Below are positions 38,465 to 46,999 of a stretch of 56,532 bases of DNA, piece after piece. The stretch lies in assembly GCA_930990065.1 (NCBI GenBank), contig CAKNOA010000012.1, positions 1 to 56,532 of the forward strand. Direction: 5' to 3'. The position numbers were made by a program, and so were the translations under genes. The DNA comes from an uncultured Clostridia bacterium (GTDB lineage Bacteria > Bacillota > Clostridia > Oscillospirales > Acutalibacteraceae). How positions within the stretch are numbered: position 1 is the first letter of the stretch; every line of letters starts with the position of its first letter. The notes under the pieces were generated by a model. That model did no database searches. It was not told where the DNA came from and worked only from the letters and a program-made list of their open reading frames with translations.

Positions 38465-39750
38465 GTTGTGCCTCCTGCCGTATGCGGCTGTTTGATTTTA
38501 TCCCAATAGGCTTTAAACGCCTGTTCATTTTTATTGTCGCCAAAGGTGTAATAATGCGTGTCCCTGAGTAAATCGGGCAAATACGCCTGCTCTGTCCAGT
38601 GATGGGGAAAATCATGGGGATACAAATAGTGCTGCCCTTTTACTTTGGCATCGGCCCCGTCGTAATGCATATTCTGTAATTGCCGGGGAATCGCGCCCAC
38701 TTTGCCCTTTTTCACATCCTGCATGGCGGCGTTGATGGCGTTATACGCCGAATTGGATTTCGGGGCGTTGCACACCAGGATGACCGCATCGGCTAACGGA
38801 ATACGCGCTTCCGGCAACCCCACCATCATGGCGATATCCACCGCCGCTTTCACAATGGGGATAATCTGCGGCCACGCAAGGCCCACATCTTCGCACGCGC
38901 ACACCATCAGCCGACGGCAGGCCGACGGCAAGTCCCCCGCCTCCAGCAGCCTTGCTAAATAGTGGACGGCGGCGTCGGGGTCGCTCCCCCGCATGCTCTT
39001 CTGGTAAGCCGACACAATGTCGTAATGTTCGTCGCCTTCCCGGTCGTAGCGCATGGCGCTGCGCTGGGTCAGTTCCCGGGCCTGCTGTTCCGTAATGTGC
39101 AGCCCGCCGTCTTCATCCGGGATCGCCGACAGCACGCACAGCTCCACGGCGTTCATGGCTTTGCGCACATCGCCGCCGCAGGCCTGGGCGATCACCGTCA
39201 CGGCCGCTTCGTCTATTTCGATCGCCTGCTGCCGTTCTTCCTCACAAAACGCAAACGCCCGTTTCACGGCGGGGATTACGTCCTCCGGCGTGACCGGTTT
39301 AAATTCAAACACCGTGCTGCGGCTTAAAATCGCACCGTACACATAAAAGTACGGGTTTTCGGTGGTAGAGGCAATCAGCGTAATACTGCCGTTTTCGATG
39401 AATTCCAGCAGCGTTTGCTGCTGTTTCTTATTAAAGTACTGGATTTCGTCCAAATATAGCAGCACGCCATTGACTCCATCGAGGGTATTGGTCTGAGCAA
39501 TCACGTCCCGAATATCGGCGGTGGAAGCGGTGGTACCGTTTAGCTTACAAAGCCGCTTTTTCGTGTTGCGGGCAATAATCGACGCCAGCGTCGTCTTCCC
39601 CACCCCGGAAGGCCCATAAAAGACCATATTGGGGATTTGCCCGGATTCCACAATCCGGCGCAGGGCCATGCCCGGCGCCAATAAGTGACGTTGGCCAACC
39701 ATATCGTCGAGCGTTTTTGGCCGGATGCGATCGGCCAGTGGTGCCGGCAT
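38461..39750 (-). CDS. rarA: Replication-associated recombination protein RarA (MgsA)
   Basis: A 429-residue AAA+ ATPase acting at stalled replication forks. It begins ADRIRPKTLDDMVGQRHLL, with Walker A GPSGVGKTT near residue 47, Walker B LYLDEIQYF near 100, the sensor IASTTENP, and the RarA-specific C-terminal part (KSMRGSDPDAAVHYLARLL and YLYPHDFPHHW). It is followed with a 4-base overlap by the rubredoxin fusion gene, an unusual partner. Confidence 0.95.
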   Translation of the reverse strand: MPAPLADRIRPKTLDDMVGQRHLLAPGMALRRIVESGQIPNMVFYGPSGVGKTTLASIIARNTKKRLCKLNGTTASTADIRDVIAQTNTLDGVNGVLLYLDEIQYFNKKQQQTLLEFIENGSITLIASTTENPYFYVYGAILSRSTVFEFKPVTPEDVIPAVKRAFAFCEEERQQAIEIDEAAVTVIAQACGGDVRKAMNAVELCVLSAIPDEDGGLHITEQQARELTQRSAMRYDREGDEHYDIVSAYQKSMRGSDPDAAVHYLARLLEAGDLPSACRRLMVCACEDVGLAWPQIIPIVKAAVDIAMMVGLPEARIPLADAVILVCNAPKSNSAYNAINAAMQDVKKGKVGAIPRQLQNMHYDGADAKVKGQHYLYPHDFPHHWTEQAYLPDLLRDTHYYTFGDNKNEQAFKAYWDKIKQPHTAGGTT

Positions 39751-39795
39751 TCCCTTTTCCCCCTTTCCTGATGGCGTACCAAAAATGGCCCGTGC

Positions 39796-40482
39796 TTATG
39801 CTTGTTCGTCTTGTTCCGGTTCGGCCGGTTCCGCAGGCGCGGCCGATTCATCCGGCTGCACCGGTGCTTCGTGCTCCGCCCGGCATTTGGCAATGCAGCG
39901 GAACAAATGGTAGTACGCATACAAAACGGTGCGCTCCATGCTGCCCGATTCGTACGGCGCCGTGGGATCAATATCCAGCCGGCCGATGCCGTCCCGGGCC
40001 AGCAAAAACACCCGGTGTTTGCCGGCGCCCGGCAGCTGGTAATCTTCGTCTTTCATAAAGGCGATCTGCGAAGCAAAGTGACCCATGACTTTCCACAGAA
40101 GGCCGGCGGCTTCCTCGACTTCCGGCGCGTTTTTCTGTACGCCCATCATCACGTCGCCCCGCCGGGTATACAGGTTGACTTCCTCAGGGTACCGGCACAC
40201 CATGGTGGTGCAACCCTCCGCCGAAGCAATGTCGATCACCGCGCTGTAAAACGGCGGTTCCCCTTCTGTTCTGACGGCCACAGGCGGCGCGGCCCCCAGT
40301 GCCTGGGAGCGGATTTTACGGTACACCGCAGCCGGGTCGGCTACCGGCGGCACCGGTTTAGGGGCCGGAGAAGCCGGGGCTTCGGCCGGTTTTTCCACCG
40401 GTTCCGAAACCGGCGGTTCACTATAATCATCGGGCTCATTTTCGCCGCGTATCTTTTTTAAAAGCTCTTTCAATAGCGCCAT
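39796..40482 (-). CDS. Hypothetical soluble protein with a proline-rich N-terminal linker
   Basis: A 228-residue protein starting MALLKELLKKIRGENEPDDY. It has a Pro/Ala/Glu-rich stretch (about 18-55), then a folded region (roughly 70-205) containing MVCRYPEEVNLYTRRGDV and YQLPGAGKHRVFLLARDG. The tail is acidic and Pro/Ala-rich. I do not recognise a family. It lies 45 bases upstream of rarA on the same strand. The start at 40482 has GGGAGGAG 13 bases upstream. Confidence 0.55.
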   Translation of the reverse strand: MALLKELLKKIRGENEPDDYSEPPVSEPVEKPAEAPASPAPKPVPPVADPAAVYRKIRSQALGAAPPVAVRTEGEPPFYSAVIDIASAEGCTTMVCRYPEEVNLYTRRGDVMMGVQKNAPEVEEAAGLLWKVMGHFASQIAFMKDEDYQLPGAGKHRVFLLARDGIGRLDIDPTAPYESGSMERTVLYAYYHLFRCIAKCRAEHEAPVQPDESAAPAEPAEPEQDEQA

Positions 40483-40589
40483 GATAAATTTGGTTCTCCT
40501 CCCGTGTAGAACTATCGTTCTGAAATCGATAGTTTTATTGTACACGTTTTCCCGGCGCTTGTAAATGTACTTTTCTCTTTTCTAAAAGA

Positions 40590-40630
40590 AAAAACAAAAG
40601 TGGCCGCGCGGAAAAACACGCGGCCACTTT
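40590..40630 (-). terminator. Terminator of glyA
   Basis: AAAGTGGCCGCG pairs with CGCGGCCACTTT over a 10-base loop. On the minus strand it is followed by a TTGTTTTTTCTTTT tract. Confidence 0.9.
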
Positions 40631-40652
40631 GTCGCTGGGAAACCCCAAAATT

Positions 40653-41909
40653 TTACTCGTACAGCGGGTATTTCTGACAGATGGCCGCGACCCGGTTCCG
40701 GATGGATTCGGCCTTTGCTTCGAAGTCATCTTCCATGGCCATGGCGATGCAGGCGGCCACTTCATCCATGTCGCTTTCCACAAGGCCCCGGGTGGTAATG
40801 GCCGGGGTCCCGATGCGCACGCCGCTGGTGACAAACGGGCTGCGCTGTTCGCCGGGCACCGTGTTTTTGTTGGCGGTAATGTGCACATCATCCAGACGGC
40901 GTTCCAGTTCTTTGCCCGTCAGCTCCATCCCTGTCAGGTCGATGAGCATCAGGTGGTTATCGGTACCGCCCGAAACCAATTTGACCCCACGCTTTTGCAG
41001 GCCTTCGGCCAGGGCAGCGGCATTTTTCACGATCTGCTGGGCGTACTGGCGGAAAGAAGGTTTGAGCGCTTCGCCCAGGCATACGGCCTTGCCCGCGATC
41101 ACATGCATCAGCGGGCCGCCCTGGGTACCGGGGAAAATCGCCTTATCAATCGCTTTGGCATAGGCTTCTTTGCACAAAATCAGCCCGCCACGGGGACCGC
41201 GCAGGGTTTTGTGAGTGGTGGTCGTGACGATGTCGGCATAGGGCACCGGGCTCTGGTGCACACCGCCGGCGACCAGCCCCGCAATGTGGGCCATATCCAC
41301 CATCATCAATGCCCCGCAGGCGTCGCAGACTTCGCGGATGCGGGCAAAATCGATAGCACGGGGATACGCGCTGGCCCCCGACACGATCATTTTCGGGCGC
41401 ACCTGCATGGCCTGTTCATACAGTTTATCGTAATCAATCCGGCCGGTAACCGCGTCGACCCCATAGGAAACAAAATGGAAGTATTTGCCCGACAGGTTCA
41501 CCGGAGACCCATGGGTCAAATGGCCGCCTTCCGCCAGGCTCATGCCCATGACCGTATCGCCAGGCCGCAGCAGCGCAAAATAGACCGCGGTGTTCGCCTG
41601 GGCGCCGGAATGAGGCTGCACATTGGCGTGTTCGGCCCCGAACAGTTCGCAGGCGCGCTTCCGGGCGATGTCCTCCACCACGTCCACGTACTGGCAGCCG
41701 CCGTAATACCGTTTGCCCGGGTAGCCTTCGGCATATTTATTGGTCAAAATGGAGCCCATCGCTGCCATCACGGCCGGGGATACAATGTTTTCCGACGCAA
41801 TCAGCTCCAAATTCTGGCGCTGGCGGCCTAGTTCCTGCCGCATCGCGGCCCCCACATCGGGGTCCGCCTGTTCCACAAACCCAATGGTATCGAGCATATC
41901 CTGATACAT
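40653..41909 (-). CDS. glyA: Serine hydroxymethyltransferase
   Basis: A 418-residue PLP enzyme that interconverts serine and glycine and charges tetrahydrofolate with one-carbon units. It has [46 protein letters not shown], and the PLP-lysine region [15 protein letters not shown] near 220-235. The length is standard. It has its own promoter and terminator. Confidence 0.97.
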   Translation of the reverse strand: MYQDMLDTIGFVEQADPDVGAAMRQELGRQRQNLELIASENIVSPAVMAAMGSILTNKYAEGYPGKRYYGGCQYVDVVEDIARKRACELFGAEHANVQPHSGAQANTAVYFALLRPGDTVMGMSLAEGGHLTHGSPVNLSGKYFHFVSYGVDAVTGRIDYDKLYEQAMQVRPKMIVSGASAYPRAIDFARIREVCDACGALMMVDMAHIAGLVAGGVHQSPVPYADIVTTTTHKTLRGPRGGLILCKEAYAKAIDKAIFPGTQGGPLMHVIAGKAVCLGEALKPSFRQYAQQIVKNAAALAEGLQKRGVKLVSGGTDNHLMLIDLTGMELTGKELERRLDDVHITANKNTVPGEQRSPFVTSGVRIGTPAITTRGLVESDMDEVAACIAMAMEDDFEAKAESIRNRVAAICQKYPLYE

Positions 41910-41974
41910 ACGTTTTTCCTCCTTTTCTTTCCTGTCACCACACGCCCGCCATCTGCCAGCGGTACGTTACCCTG

Positions 41975-42003
41975 ATTATACACAGATTTCCCAATATTTG
42001 CAA
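41975..42003 (-). promoter_or_regulatory. Promoter of glyA
   Basis: On the minus strand TTGCAA (42003-41998) and TATAAT (41980-41975) with a 17-base spacer. Confidence 0.8.
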
Positions 42004-42121
42004 TACATATTCAAAAAGCATGCATGTCCCTTTCCTCGAATCTGCAAATAAATGCATTTTGCCCCAAATTTCCGGCTTGTTTTGCAAGAAACAAAGTAGT
42101 ATCATGCAAAAAAGTTTCCGG

Positions 42122-42150
42122 TTGCGTAAAAGGGCCTGCTGCGGTACAAT
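42122..42150 (+). promoter_or_regulatory. Promoter of nth
   Basis: TTGCGT (42122-42127) and TACAAT (42145-42150) with a 17-base spacer, about 30 bases before the GGAGG ribosome site. Confidence 0.7.
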
Positions 42151-42188
42151 GAAAAGACAGAATGCGAAAAAGAAGGAGGTTTTCCTCT

Positions 42189-42881
42189 ATGGATCGACAG
42201 GAAAAAGCATTGCGTGCCGTGGAAGCGCTGGAAAAGGAATACCCCGGCGCCCAGTGTTCGCTGACATACCAAGACCCCTTGCAGCTGCTCATTTCGGTGC
42301 GGCTGGCTGCCCAATGTACCGACGCCCGCGTCAACCAGGTGACCCCGGCGCTGTTTGCCCGGTTCCCCACCCTGGACGACTACTGTGCTTCGTCCCCGGA
42401 AGAAATCGCCGAATATGTCCGTTCTTGCGGCTTATATAAAACTAAAGCAAGGGACATCTATCTATTGTGCTGCAAATTGCGGGATGACTACCACGGTGTG
42501 GTGCCGGATACCATCGAAGAACTCGTCAAGCTACCGGGCGTAGGCCGTAAAACCGCCAACCTGATTGTGGGGGATGTATTCGGCAAACCGGCGGTGGTGA
42601 CTGATACCCACTGTATCCGCATTTGCGGGCGGCTGGGGTTGACGGACGAAACCGACCCCTATAAAGTCGAAATGGATTTGCGCGCCGTTTTGCCTCCGGA
42701 AAAAGGCAGCGATTTCTGTCACCGGCTGGTGCTCCACGGACGGGCCGTGTGCGATGCCCGCAAACCGCAGTGTGATGCTTGCTGCATGAAGGATTTTTGC
42801 CGGTATGTGGAAAGCGGCGGTACGATTGACCCCAAAAAACAGGCGGCCCAAAAAGCCAAAAAGAACAAAGAAAAGCGCTGA
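42189..42881 (+). CDS. nth: Endonuclease III
   Basis: A 230-residue DNA glycosylase/AP lyase of base excision repair. It has the helix-hairpin-helix LPGVGRKTANL with the catalytic Lys, the catalytic Asp in VVTDTHCIR, and the C-x6-C-x2-C-x5-C [4Fe-4S] cluster near the C-terminus. A Lys-rich tail follows. The ATG at 42189 follows AAGGAGG; a longer in-frame ATG at 42162 lies before that site. Confidence 0.96.
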   Translation: MDRQEKALRAVEALEKEYPGAQCSLTYQDPLQLLISVRLAAQCTDARVNQVTPALFARFPTLDDYCASSPEEIAEYVRSCGLYKTKARDIYLLCCKLRDDYHGVVPDTIEELVKLPGVGRKTANLIVGDVFGKPAVVTDTHCIRICGRLGLTDETDPYKVEMDLRAVLPPEKGSDFCHRLVLHGRAVCDARKPQCDACCMKDFCRYVESGGTIDPKKQAAQKAKKNKEKR

Positions 42882-42905
42882 CCGAAAAAAATTTGGAAAT
42901 ACCCG

Positions 42906-42934
42906 TTGCATTTTTTCTCACACCGTGCTATAAT
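42906..42934 (+). promoter_or_regulatory. Promoter of tRNA-Ala
   Basis: TTGCAT (42906-42911) and TATAAT (42929-42934) with a 17-base spacer, about 21 bases before the tRNA 5' end. Confidence 0.85.
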
Positions 42935-42955
42935 AGACAACGCTGTGAGAAACAC

Positions 42956-43031
42956 GGGCCTGTAGCTCAGTTGGGAGAGTGCTACATTCGCATTGTAGAA
43001 GTCGAGAGTTCGAATCTCTTCAGGTCCACCA
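42956..43031 (+). tRNA. tRNA-Ala (anticodon CGC)
   Basis: A 76-base cloverleaf with encoded CCA. The acceptor GGGCCTG pairs with CAGGTCC and contains the G3:U70 pair that identifies alanine tRNAs. The anticodon stem is CTACA/TGTAG with loop TTCGCAT (anticodon CGC, reading GCG), and the T loop is TTCGAAT. The element is inserted at its very 3' end, leaving the mature sequence whole. The terminator that originally followed it is now at 56341-56395. Confidence 0.95.
43020..43031. repeat. attL core at the tRNA-Ala 3' end
   Basis: TCAGGTCCACCA matches TCAAGTCCACCA at 56326-56337 in 11 of 12 positions, with eight identical bases GTCCACCA. The exact crossover dinucleotide of a serine recombinase lies somewhere within the identical stretch. 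Confidence 0.8.
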
Positions 43032-43038
43032 TTACAAT

Positions 43039-43096
43039 CTAATCCGAACATTTTTGTAACGCTTGACGTGTTCGGGTTAGTCGTTCAGATTGAACG
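43039..43096. repeat. Two inverted repeats in the attL arm
   Basis: CTAATCCGAACA (43039-43050) pairs with TGTTCGGGTTAG (43069-43080) in 11 of 12 positions. CGTTCA-GAT-TGAACG (43082-43096) is a perfect palindrome. Both lie in the 66 bases that become the recombinase tail when the element is circular, so they are candidates for recombinase half-site structure. Confidence 0.65.
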
Positions 43097-43103
43097 CTAA
43101 AGA

Positions 43104-43142
43104 AATAAACCCGCTCCACCCTTTCGGGCGAGCGGGTTTATT
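43104..43142. terminator. Bidirectional terminator at the left end of the element
   Basis: AATAAACCCGCTC pairs with GAGCGGGTTTATT over a 13-base loop. It ends the minus-strand head-gene operon, acts on plus-strand reads leaving tRNA-Ala, and in the circular form would end the recombinase message just after its stop at 43098-43100. Confidence 0.9.
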
Positions 43143-43719
43143 CTTTCTTCTTGCGTTCTGTTCCAGCCTGTATAGCTGCGTCAATCCCGAAAAGGCAAAT
43201 AGCCATATCGTTTATAATATCGTTTCGCCAGCGAATTACGGTTTTTAACCCTTTGTCGATCTGGAAGCTTACTTCTTCCCACGTCATTTCCTGCGCGTCC
43301 TCGGGTAGCGGCGTTCCGTCCGCCCGCTCCTTGAAGTAATACAAACGGATAACGGCAAATTCTTTCCGGTCTTTGAACGCCTGTATTACGCGATCCAGCC
43401 GCTTGAATTCCTTTGCGGTTATATCATATTCCGCTTCCTTGTCCTTCTCCATATCCTCTAAAATATCGTCCGTACTTTTCCACGCTTTGTTCGCGTTGAA
43501 GCGGACAACGCCGCTTCGTCCCTGCAACTCTACCCGTGTATAAGCTGCCTTGTCTGAAACAATGCGCTTTAACGTCGGATAGCTGTATAAAAGCTTCTCC
43601 GTAATTTTGAAGTAGTTTCGTTCCGGCGCTTGCTGCTGCAAAACTTCCACCGTCTGCCGCGTCGCCTGTGCAACCGCCGCCGCGATTATATCAAGAACGT
43701 TTTGCGGTAACTGTTCCAT
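43138..43719 (-). CDS. ArpU/RinA-like sigma-fold phage transcriptional regulator
   Basis: A 193-residue basic-acidic helical protein. The C-terminal half (KRLDRVIQAFKDRKEFAVIR, then MTWEEVSFQIDKGLKTVIRW) resembles the sigma-region-4-like helix-turn-helix of ArpU/RinA late regulators in Gram-positive phages. It is the last gene of the minus-strand operon and overlaps the head-closure gene by 29 bases. It may activate the satellite late genes or respond to a helper. The N-terminal half is unrecognised. Confidence 0.58.
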   Translation of the reverse strand: MEQLPQNVLDIIAAAVAQATRQTVEVLQQQAPERNYFKITEKLLYSYPTLKRIVSDKAAYTRVELQGRSGVVRFNANKAWKSTDDILEDMEKDKEAEYDITAKEFKRLDRVIQAFKDRKEFAVIRLYYFKERADGTPLPEDAQEMTWEEVSFQIDKGLKTVIRWRNDIINDMAICLFGIDAAIQAGTERKKKE

Positions 43720-44083
43720 TCTGCCCGCCCTCCTGCGTTTCCGGCTCTACTATTTCAATATTTTGATTTTGTGCAAGCTTGCAATAAACGCTTAGATCGT
43801 CCTTGTAGCCTTCAAAATCATCTATGCGGGTAATCTCGTAATACTGCCCCTTGTATTCAATCAGCATATCGGCTGTAATGTCGGTACGGTAGTTTACGAC
43901 AAACAGTACTTCTTCCGTTTCGTTTACCGTCGCCGAAGCGAAGAATTCACTTCCGGAAAGCTGCCTGTAATACGCCCAAAGCCGCCCGCTATGTACGGGT
44001 TTCCATACGTATGTAGCAAAACCGTTTTCATTTACTGTGCGCGTTTCGGCAATGAACCGTATTTTTTTATCTTTCAACTTCAT
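43691..44083 (-). CDS. Phage head-closure (head-tail adaptor) protein
   Basis: A 130-residue small beta-barrel protein: KLKDKKIRFIAETRTVNENG at the start, LWAYYRQLSGSEFF, then VNYRTDITADMLIEYKGQYY and EITRIDDFEGYKDDLSVYC. This pattern is that of SPP1 gp16/HK97 gp7-like head-closure proteins (Phage_H_T_join). It would seal the portal-connector and offer the docking face to a tail, here presumably a helper tail. It follows the large terminase gene by 32 bases. Confidence 0.82.
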   Translation of the reverse strand: MKLKDKKIRFIAETRTVNENGFATYVWKPVHSGRLWAYYRQLSGSEFFASATVNETEEVLFVVNYRTDITADMLIEYKGQYYEITRIDDFEGYKDDLSVYCKLAQNQNIEIVEPETQEGGQNGTVTAKRS

Positions 44084-44115
44084 TCCTCTTGCCCCCTCGC
44101 TTTCAATGGTACTTT

Positions 44116-45765
44116 TTACAATGCGCCTATAAACTCGTTGTATTTCTCGGTCAAGCCCACGTAAGCGTCAAGAAGGCTCGCCATGCCGTCTATGCGTTGC
44201 TTCGCTGCTTGATTTTTTACCGGCGTTATGTTCCCGTTGCGGTCTGTCTGAACGCCTGTATTTGTCAAACACCATTTCAAGATCGGGTTATTATTGTAAA
44301 CAACCCGCTTTGCCTGTAAGTCTGCCCCTAACTGCTGCATAGGAAGGGAAAGCGTCTGCGCGCCCTGTCTGCACGGGATCATACTAAACCCGTTCGCTTT
44401 CATTTCCTCAACCCAATAACGGGCGCTCCATGCGTCATAGTAAACCCACGCCGGAATGATTTTATATTCCTGCGTCATTTCGATAAACCACGCTGTAACG
44501 TCCCTGTAATCAATCGTATTTCCGGCGCACGTCCGCAACAAGCCGCGATCGCGCCACTTGTCATACGGTATCTTTTCTTCAAGTACGCGCCTTTCAAGCG
44601 TTTCTTCCGGTATCCAATACATTTGCGTTACATACCGCTTTTCTGTTTCCTTGTCTACCATAAGCAGGGTAGCACACGTAAGGTCAAGCGTTTTCGACAA
44701 ATCCGCGCCGCCGATCGCAAACTTGTTCTTGAAGCGGGCAGGATCAAAGGTTTCCGGATTTTCTATATCGTCAAGGGTAAGCCACGCTGTGCTTAACGTG
44801 TCCTTTACGTTGAATTCTTTAACAAGCAAGCCCCTAAGTTCGCTCGGGTTATTCTGTGCGCGGGCAATTTTTGTTTTCAGATCGTCCAGCTTCTTGATTG
44901 TGCCTAATGCCGGATTAGCCTTTTGCCACGCTTCCGGCTGCGTCCATTCCTCGCGGCTGTCTAATTCATAGAGGATCGGCAAGAAGGTATCATCTTTGAA
45001 AACGCCGTCAACGATATTGCAAGCGGTCGCATACATTTCATCAAAGATACATTCGCGCACCGTTCCCGCCGTCGTTATCATAATCAAGAGCGGCTGGCGG
45101 CGGGCGCTCTGCGACTGCTTCAAAACCTCGTACAAATTGCGATCCTTCACGCCGTGCAATTCGTCGATTATGACGCAATGCGCGTTCAGCCCGTCCATAC
45201 TCCCGCTATCCTTGCTCAATGCTTCAAAGCGGGAGAAGGTCGCCGCAAAATATAGATCGCCCTTGCGCTTTTTTAGCAATTCCCGAAGCTGGGCGCTCTG
45301 TTTTACCATGTTATAAGCTTCTTCAAAGATAAGCCGCGCTTGATCCCTCTTTGTCGCTGCGCTGTATATCTCCGCTCCCGCTTCAAGATCGGCGACAAGC
45401 ATATATAACGCAATGCCCGCCAGCATGGTGCTTTTACCATTCTTGCGGGCTACGTAGAACATAGCTTCGCGGTACTGCCGCAAGCCGGTTTCTTTATCGA
45501 CGAAGCCGAAGAGCGCCGATATAAAAGCCTTTTGGAATAATTCAAGGGTTACGGGCTTTCCCGCCCATTCGCCTTTTGAGTGCTTGCAAAACCGCTCTAT
45601 AAATTCAATCGGGCGAAGCGCCTTCTTTTCATCGAAGATATAGCGCCCGCCCGCTTCCGGCTGTTCGATCCGCCGCGCAAGCTGTTCATATACCTTCCTA
45701 ACCCGCCGCGAAACAACGCATTTCCCGCCTTCAATCTCCTTCCAATACTCGGTAATGTAGTTCAC
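44116..45765 (-). CDS. Terminase large subunit
   Basis: A 549-residue packaging motor. The ATPase has Walker A VARKNGKST at 105-113 and Walker B CVIIDELHG with Asp201-Glu202. The nuclease domain shows the metal Asp in IGGADLSKTLDLTC and a later DAWSARYWVEEM and DAYVGLTEKYNE. It is complete and typical of HK97-like TerL. The small subunit gene ends 3 bases upstream. With its own terminase the element would package its own DNA, independent of helper packaging specificity. Confidence 0.95.
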   Translation of the reverse strand: MNYITEYWKEIEGGKCVVSRRVRKVYEQLARRIEQPEAGGRYIFDEKKALRPIEFIERFCKHSKGEWAGKPVTLELFQKAFISALFGFVDKETGLRQYREAMFYVARKNGKSTMLAGIALYMLVADLEAGAEIYSAATKRDQARLIFEEAYNMVKQSAQLRELLKKRKGDLYFAATFSRFEALSKDSGSMDGLNAHCVIIDELHGVKDRNLYEVLKQSQSARRQPLLIMITTAGTVRECIFDEMYATACNIVDGVFKDDTFLPILYELDSREEWTQPEAWQKANPALGTIKKLDDLKTKIARAQNNPSELRGLLVKEFNVKDTLSTAWLTLDDIENPETFDPARFKNKFAIGGADLSKTLDLTCATLLMVDKETEKRYVTQMYWIPEETLERRVLEEKIPYDKWRDRGLLRTCAGNTIDYRDVTAWFIEMTQEYKIIPAWVYYDAWSARYWVEEMKANGFSMIPCRQGAQTLSLPMQQLGADLQAKRVVYNNNPILKWCLTNTGVQTDRNGNITPVKNQAAKQRIDGMASLLDAYVGLTEKYNEFIGAL

Positions 45766-45768
45766 GCC

Positions 45769-46137
45769 TTATCCCTGCTTTGTGATAAATTCCAGCACGT
45801 CGTTTTTCTTCTTTTCGTCCACCTCTGGCGGGGGAAGCAGATCAACAAGCTGTTTATACAACAGACTGTAACGCTGGATCGTTGTATTGTAGGATTTTAG
45901 CGCTGGGCTTTCGCGGTCAAATTCCTGTACGCCCTGCTTGAAATGGTCGGTTGTGCCGTGTTCCTGTATCTGCGCTTGTAAATCATCAAGAACGCCCGCC
46001 ATAAACGTAATGCGTTCTATGAGTTCTTCACCTATGTGTTTGCGGTCTGCCGGAACAAGCTTCAATATCCTGCGAAGCTTCCGCAAATCTTTCAATCTTT
46101 CTTTATCTCCTTTTACCGTCAAGCCAAAACACCCCAT
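45769..46137 (-). CDS. Terminase small subunit (P27-like)
   Basis: A 122-residue helical protein with VPADRKHIGEELIERITFMA and a C-terminal segment ESPALKSYNTTIQRYSLLYK-QLVDLLPPP, the wording of P27-family small terminases. It recognises the packaging site. The start is uncertain: the longest ATG is at 46137, but an AAAGGAGAT sequence lies inside, before a TTG about 15 codons downstream. Noncoding DNA that may hold the packaging site precedes it. Confidence 0.75.
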   Translation of the reverse strand: MGCFGLTVKGDKERLKDLRKLRRILKLVPADRKHIGEELIERITFMAGVLDDLQAQIQEHGTTDHFKQGVQEFDRESPALKSYNTTIQRYSLLYKQLVDLLPPPEVDEKKKNDVLEFITKQG

Positions 46138-46231
46138 TTCAAAACCGCTGCGCCCGCTTTACCCCTCCCCTCATACGCGCGCCCTTAGAGGGGAAAAGAA
46201 AGGTTCCCCGCCGCCGGTGTTTTCCCTCCCC
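46138..46231. other. Noncoding gap between HNH and small terminase genes; candidate cos/packaging region
   Basis: 94 bases without a convincing gene. It contains two direct copies of CCCTCCCCT (46163-46171 and 46224-46232), the pair CCCCTC/GAGGGG, and marked strand asymmetry (C-rich plus strand). Cos sites of HK97-type phages commonly lie beside the HNH and terS genes. The assignment rests on location and repeats only. Confidence 0.4.
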
Positions 46232-46996
46232 TTAAAAATGAGAAGTGGGGGGGATTGCGCCGCATTCCAGCGACTTGTTATATTTTTCAAACCATTCTTT
46301 CGCTAATCTTTCGTATAGCGTCCTGTTCTTCCTGCTTGGATCGCTCTTGATCCGCTGTAAGCACTCCGGCAACGTCGCTTTTATTACGATAACTTCCGCC
46401 CGCAACTCATCGGCAACCGCCTTCATTTCCCGTGCGTCTGCAATAGTGGTTACAACAAACGCGCGTTCCCATTTCCCGCGCCGCTCCGCTATGATCTGAT
46501 AAAGAAGCTCCCGAACCTCCAGCGCAACAGACAATACGGGCTTTCGGTCTGTATGCACGTTTCCCGCTTCGCCCGCTAATGCAGCGCAAATATAATCAAG
46601 GTCAACGACAAGATCGCATTCCCCTTTATGCTCCGCTACATAGGTTGTTTTCCCGCTCGCCGGACTGCCGCATATAAGAAACACATTCGCTTGCTTTATC
46701 AAGTTGCCCTCTTCATCGAAGGCAACCCCGTTCCGCCTTGCTTCTCCGCCGCGCTTCTTCAAATCCTGCGCGTGTTCCTGTGCATGGCACTTTTCGCATA
46801 CCGCTTTCAGATTATCCCAATTCAGCGTTATTTCCGGATTGTTCACGTTCCACGGCTTTATGTAAGTAATATGGTGGACTACGGAAGCCGCCCCGCCACA
46901 ATCTTCGCATATATAATGCTTACTCTGTAAATAAGCTTCGCGCGTCCTGCGCCATGCTGGACTGTCATAGAACGCCCTCGCGTAGTCCTTCGCCAT
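46232..46996 (-). CDS. HNH endonuclease fused to a P-loop kinase-like domain
   Basis: A 254-residue two-domain protein. Residues 1-80 are an HNH nuclease (Cys30-x2-Cys33, VVHHITYIKP with His41-His42, Cys67-x2-Cys70, HAQEH). Residues about 103-230 are a nucleoside-kinase/PNK-like P-loop domain with ICGSPASGKTT (108-118) and VVDLDYI. HNH proteins next to terminase cooperate with it in cos cleavage in HK97-type phages. The attached kinase could act on DNA ends but that is inference. Confidence 0.8.
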   Translation of the reverse strand: MAKDYARAFYDSPAWRRTREAYLQSKHYICEDCGGAASVVHHITYIKPWNVNNPEITLNWDNLKAVCEKCHAQEHAQDLKKRGGEARRNGVAFDEEGNLIKQANVFLICGSPASGKTTYVAEHKGECDLVVDLDYICAALAGEAGNVHTDRKPVLSVALEVRELLYQIIAERRGKWERAFVVTTIADAREMKAVADELRAEVIVIKATLPECLQRIKSDPSRKNRTLYERLAKEWFEKYNKSLECGAIPPTSHF

Positions 46997-46999
46997 ATC

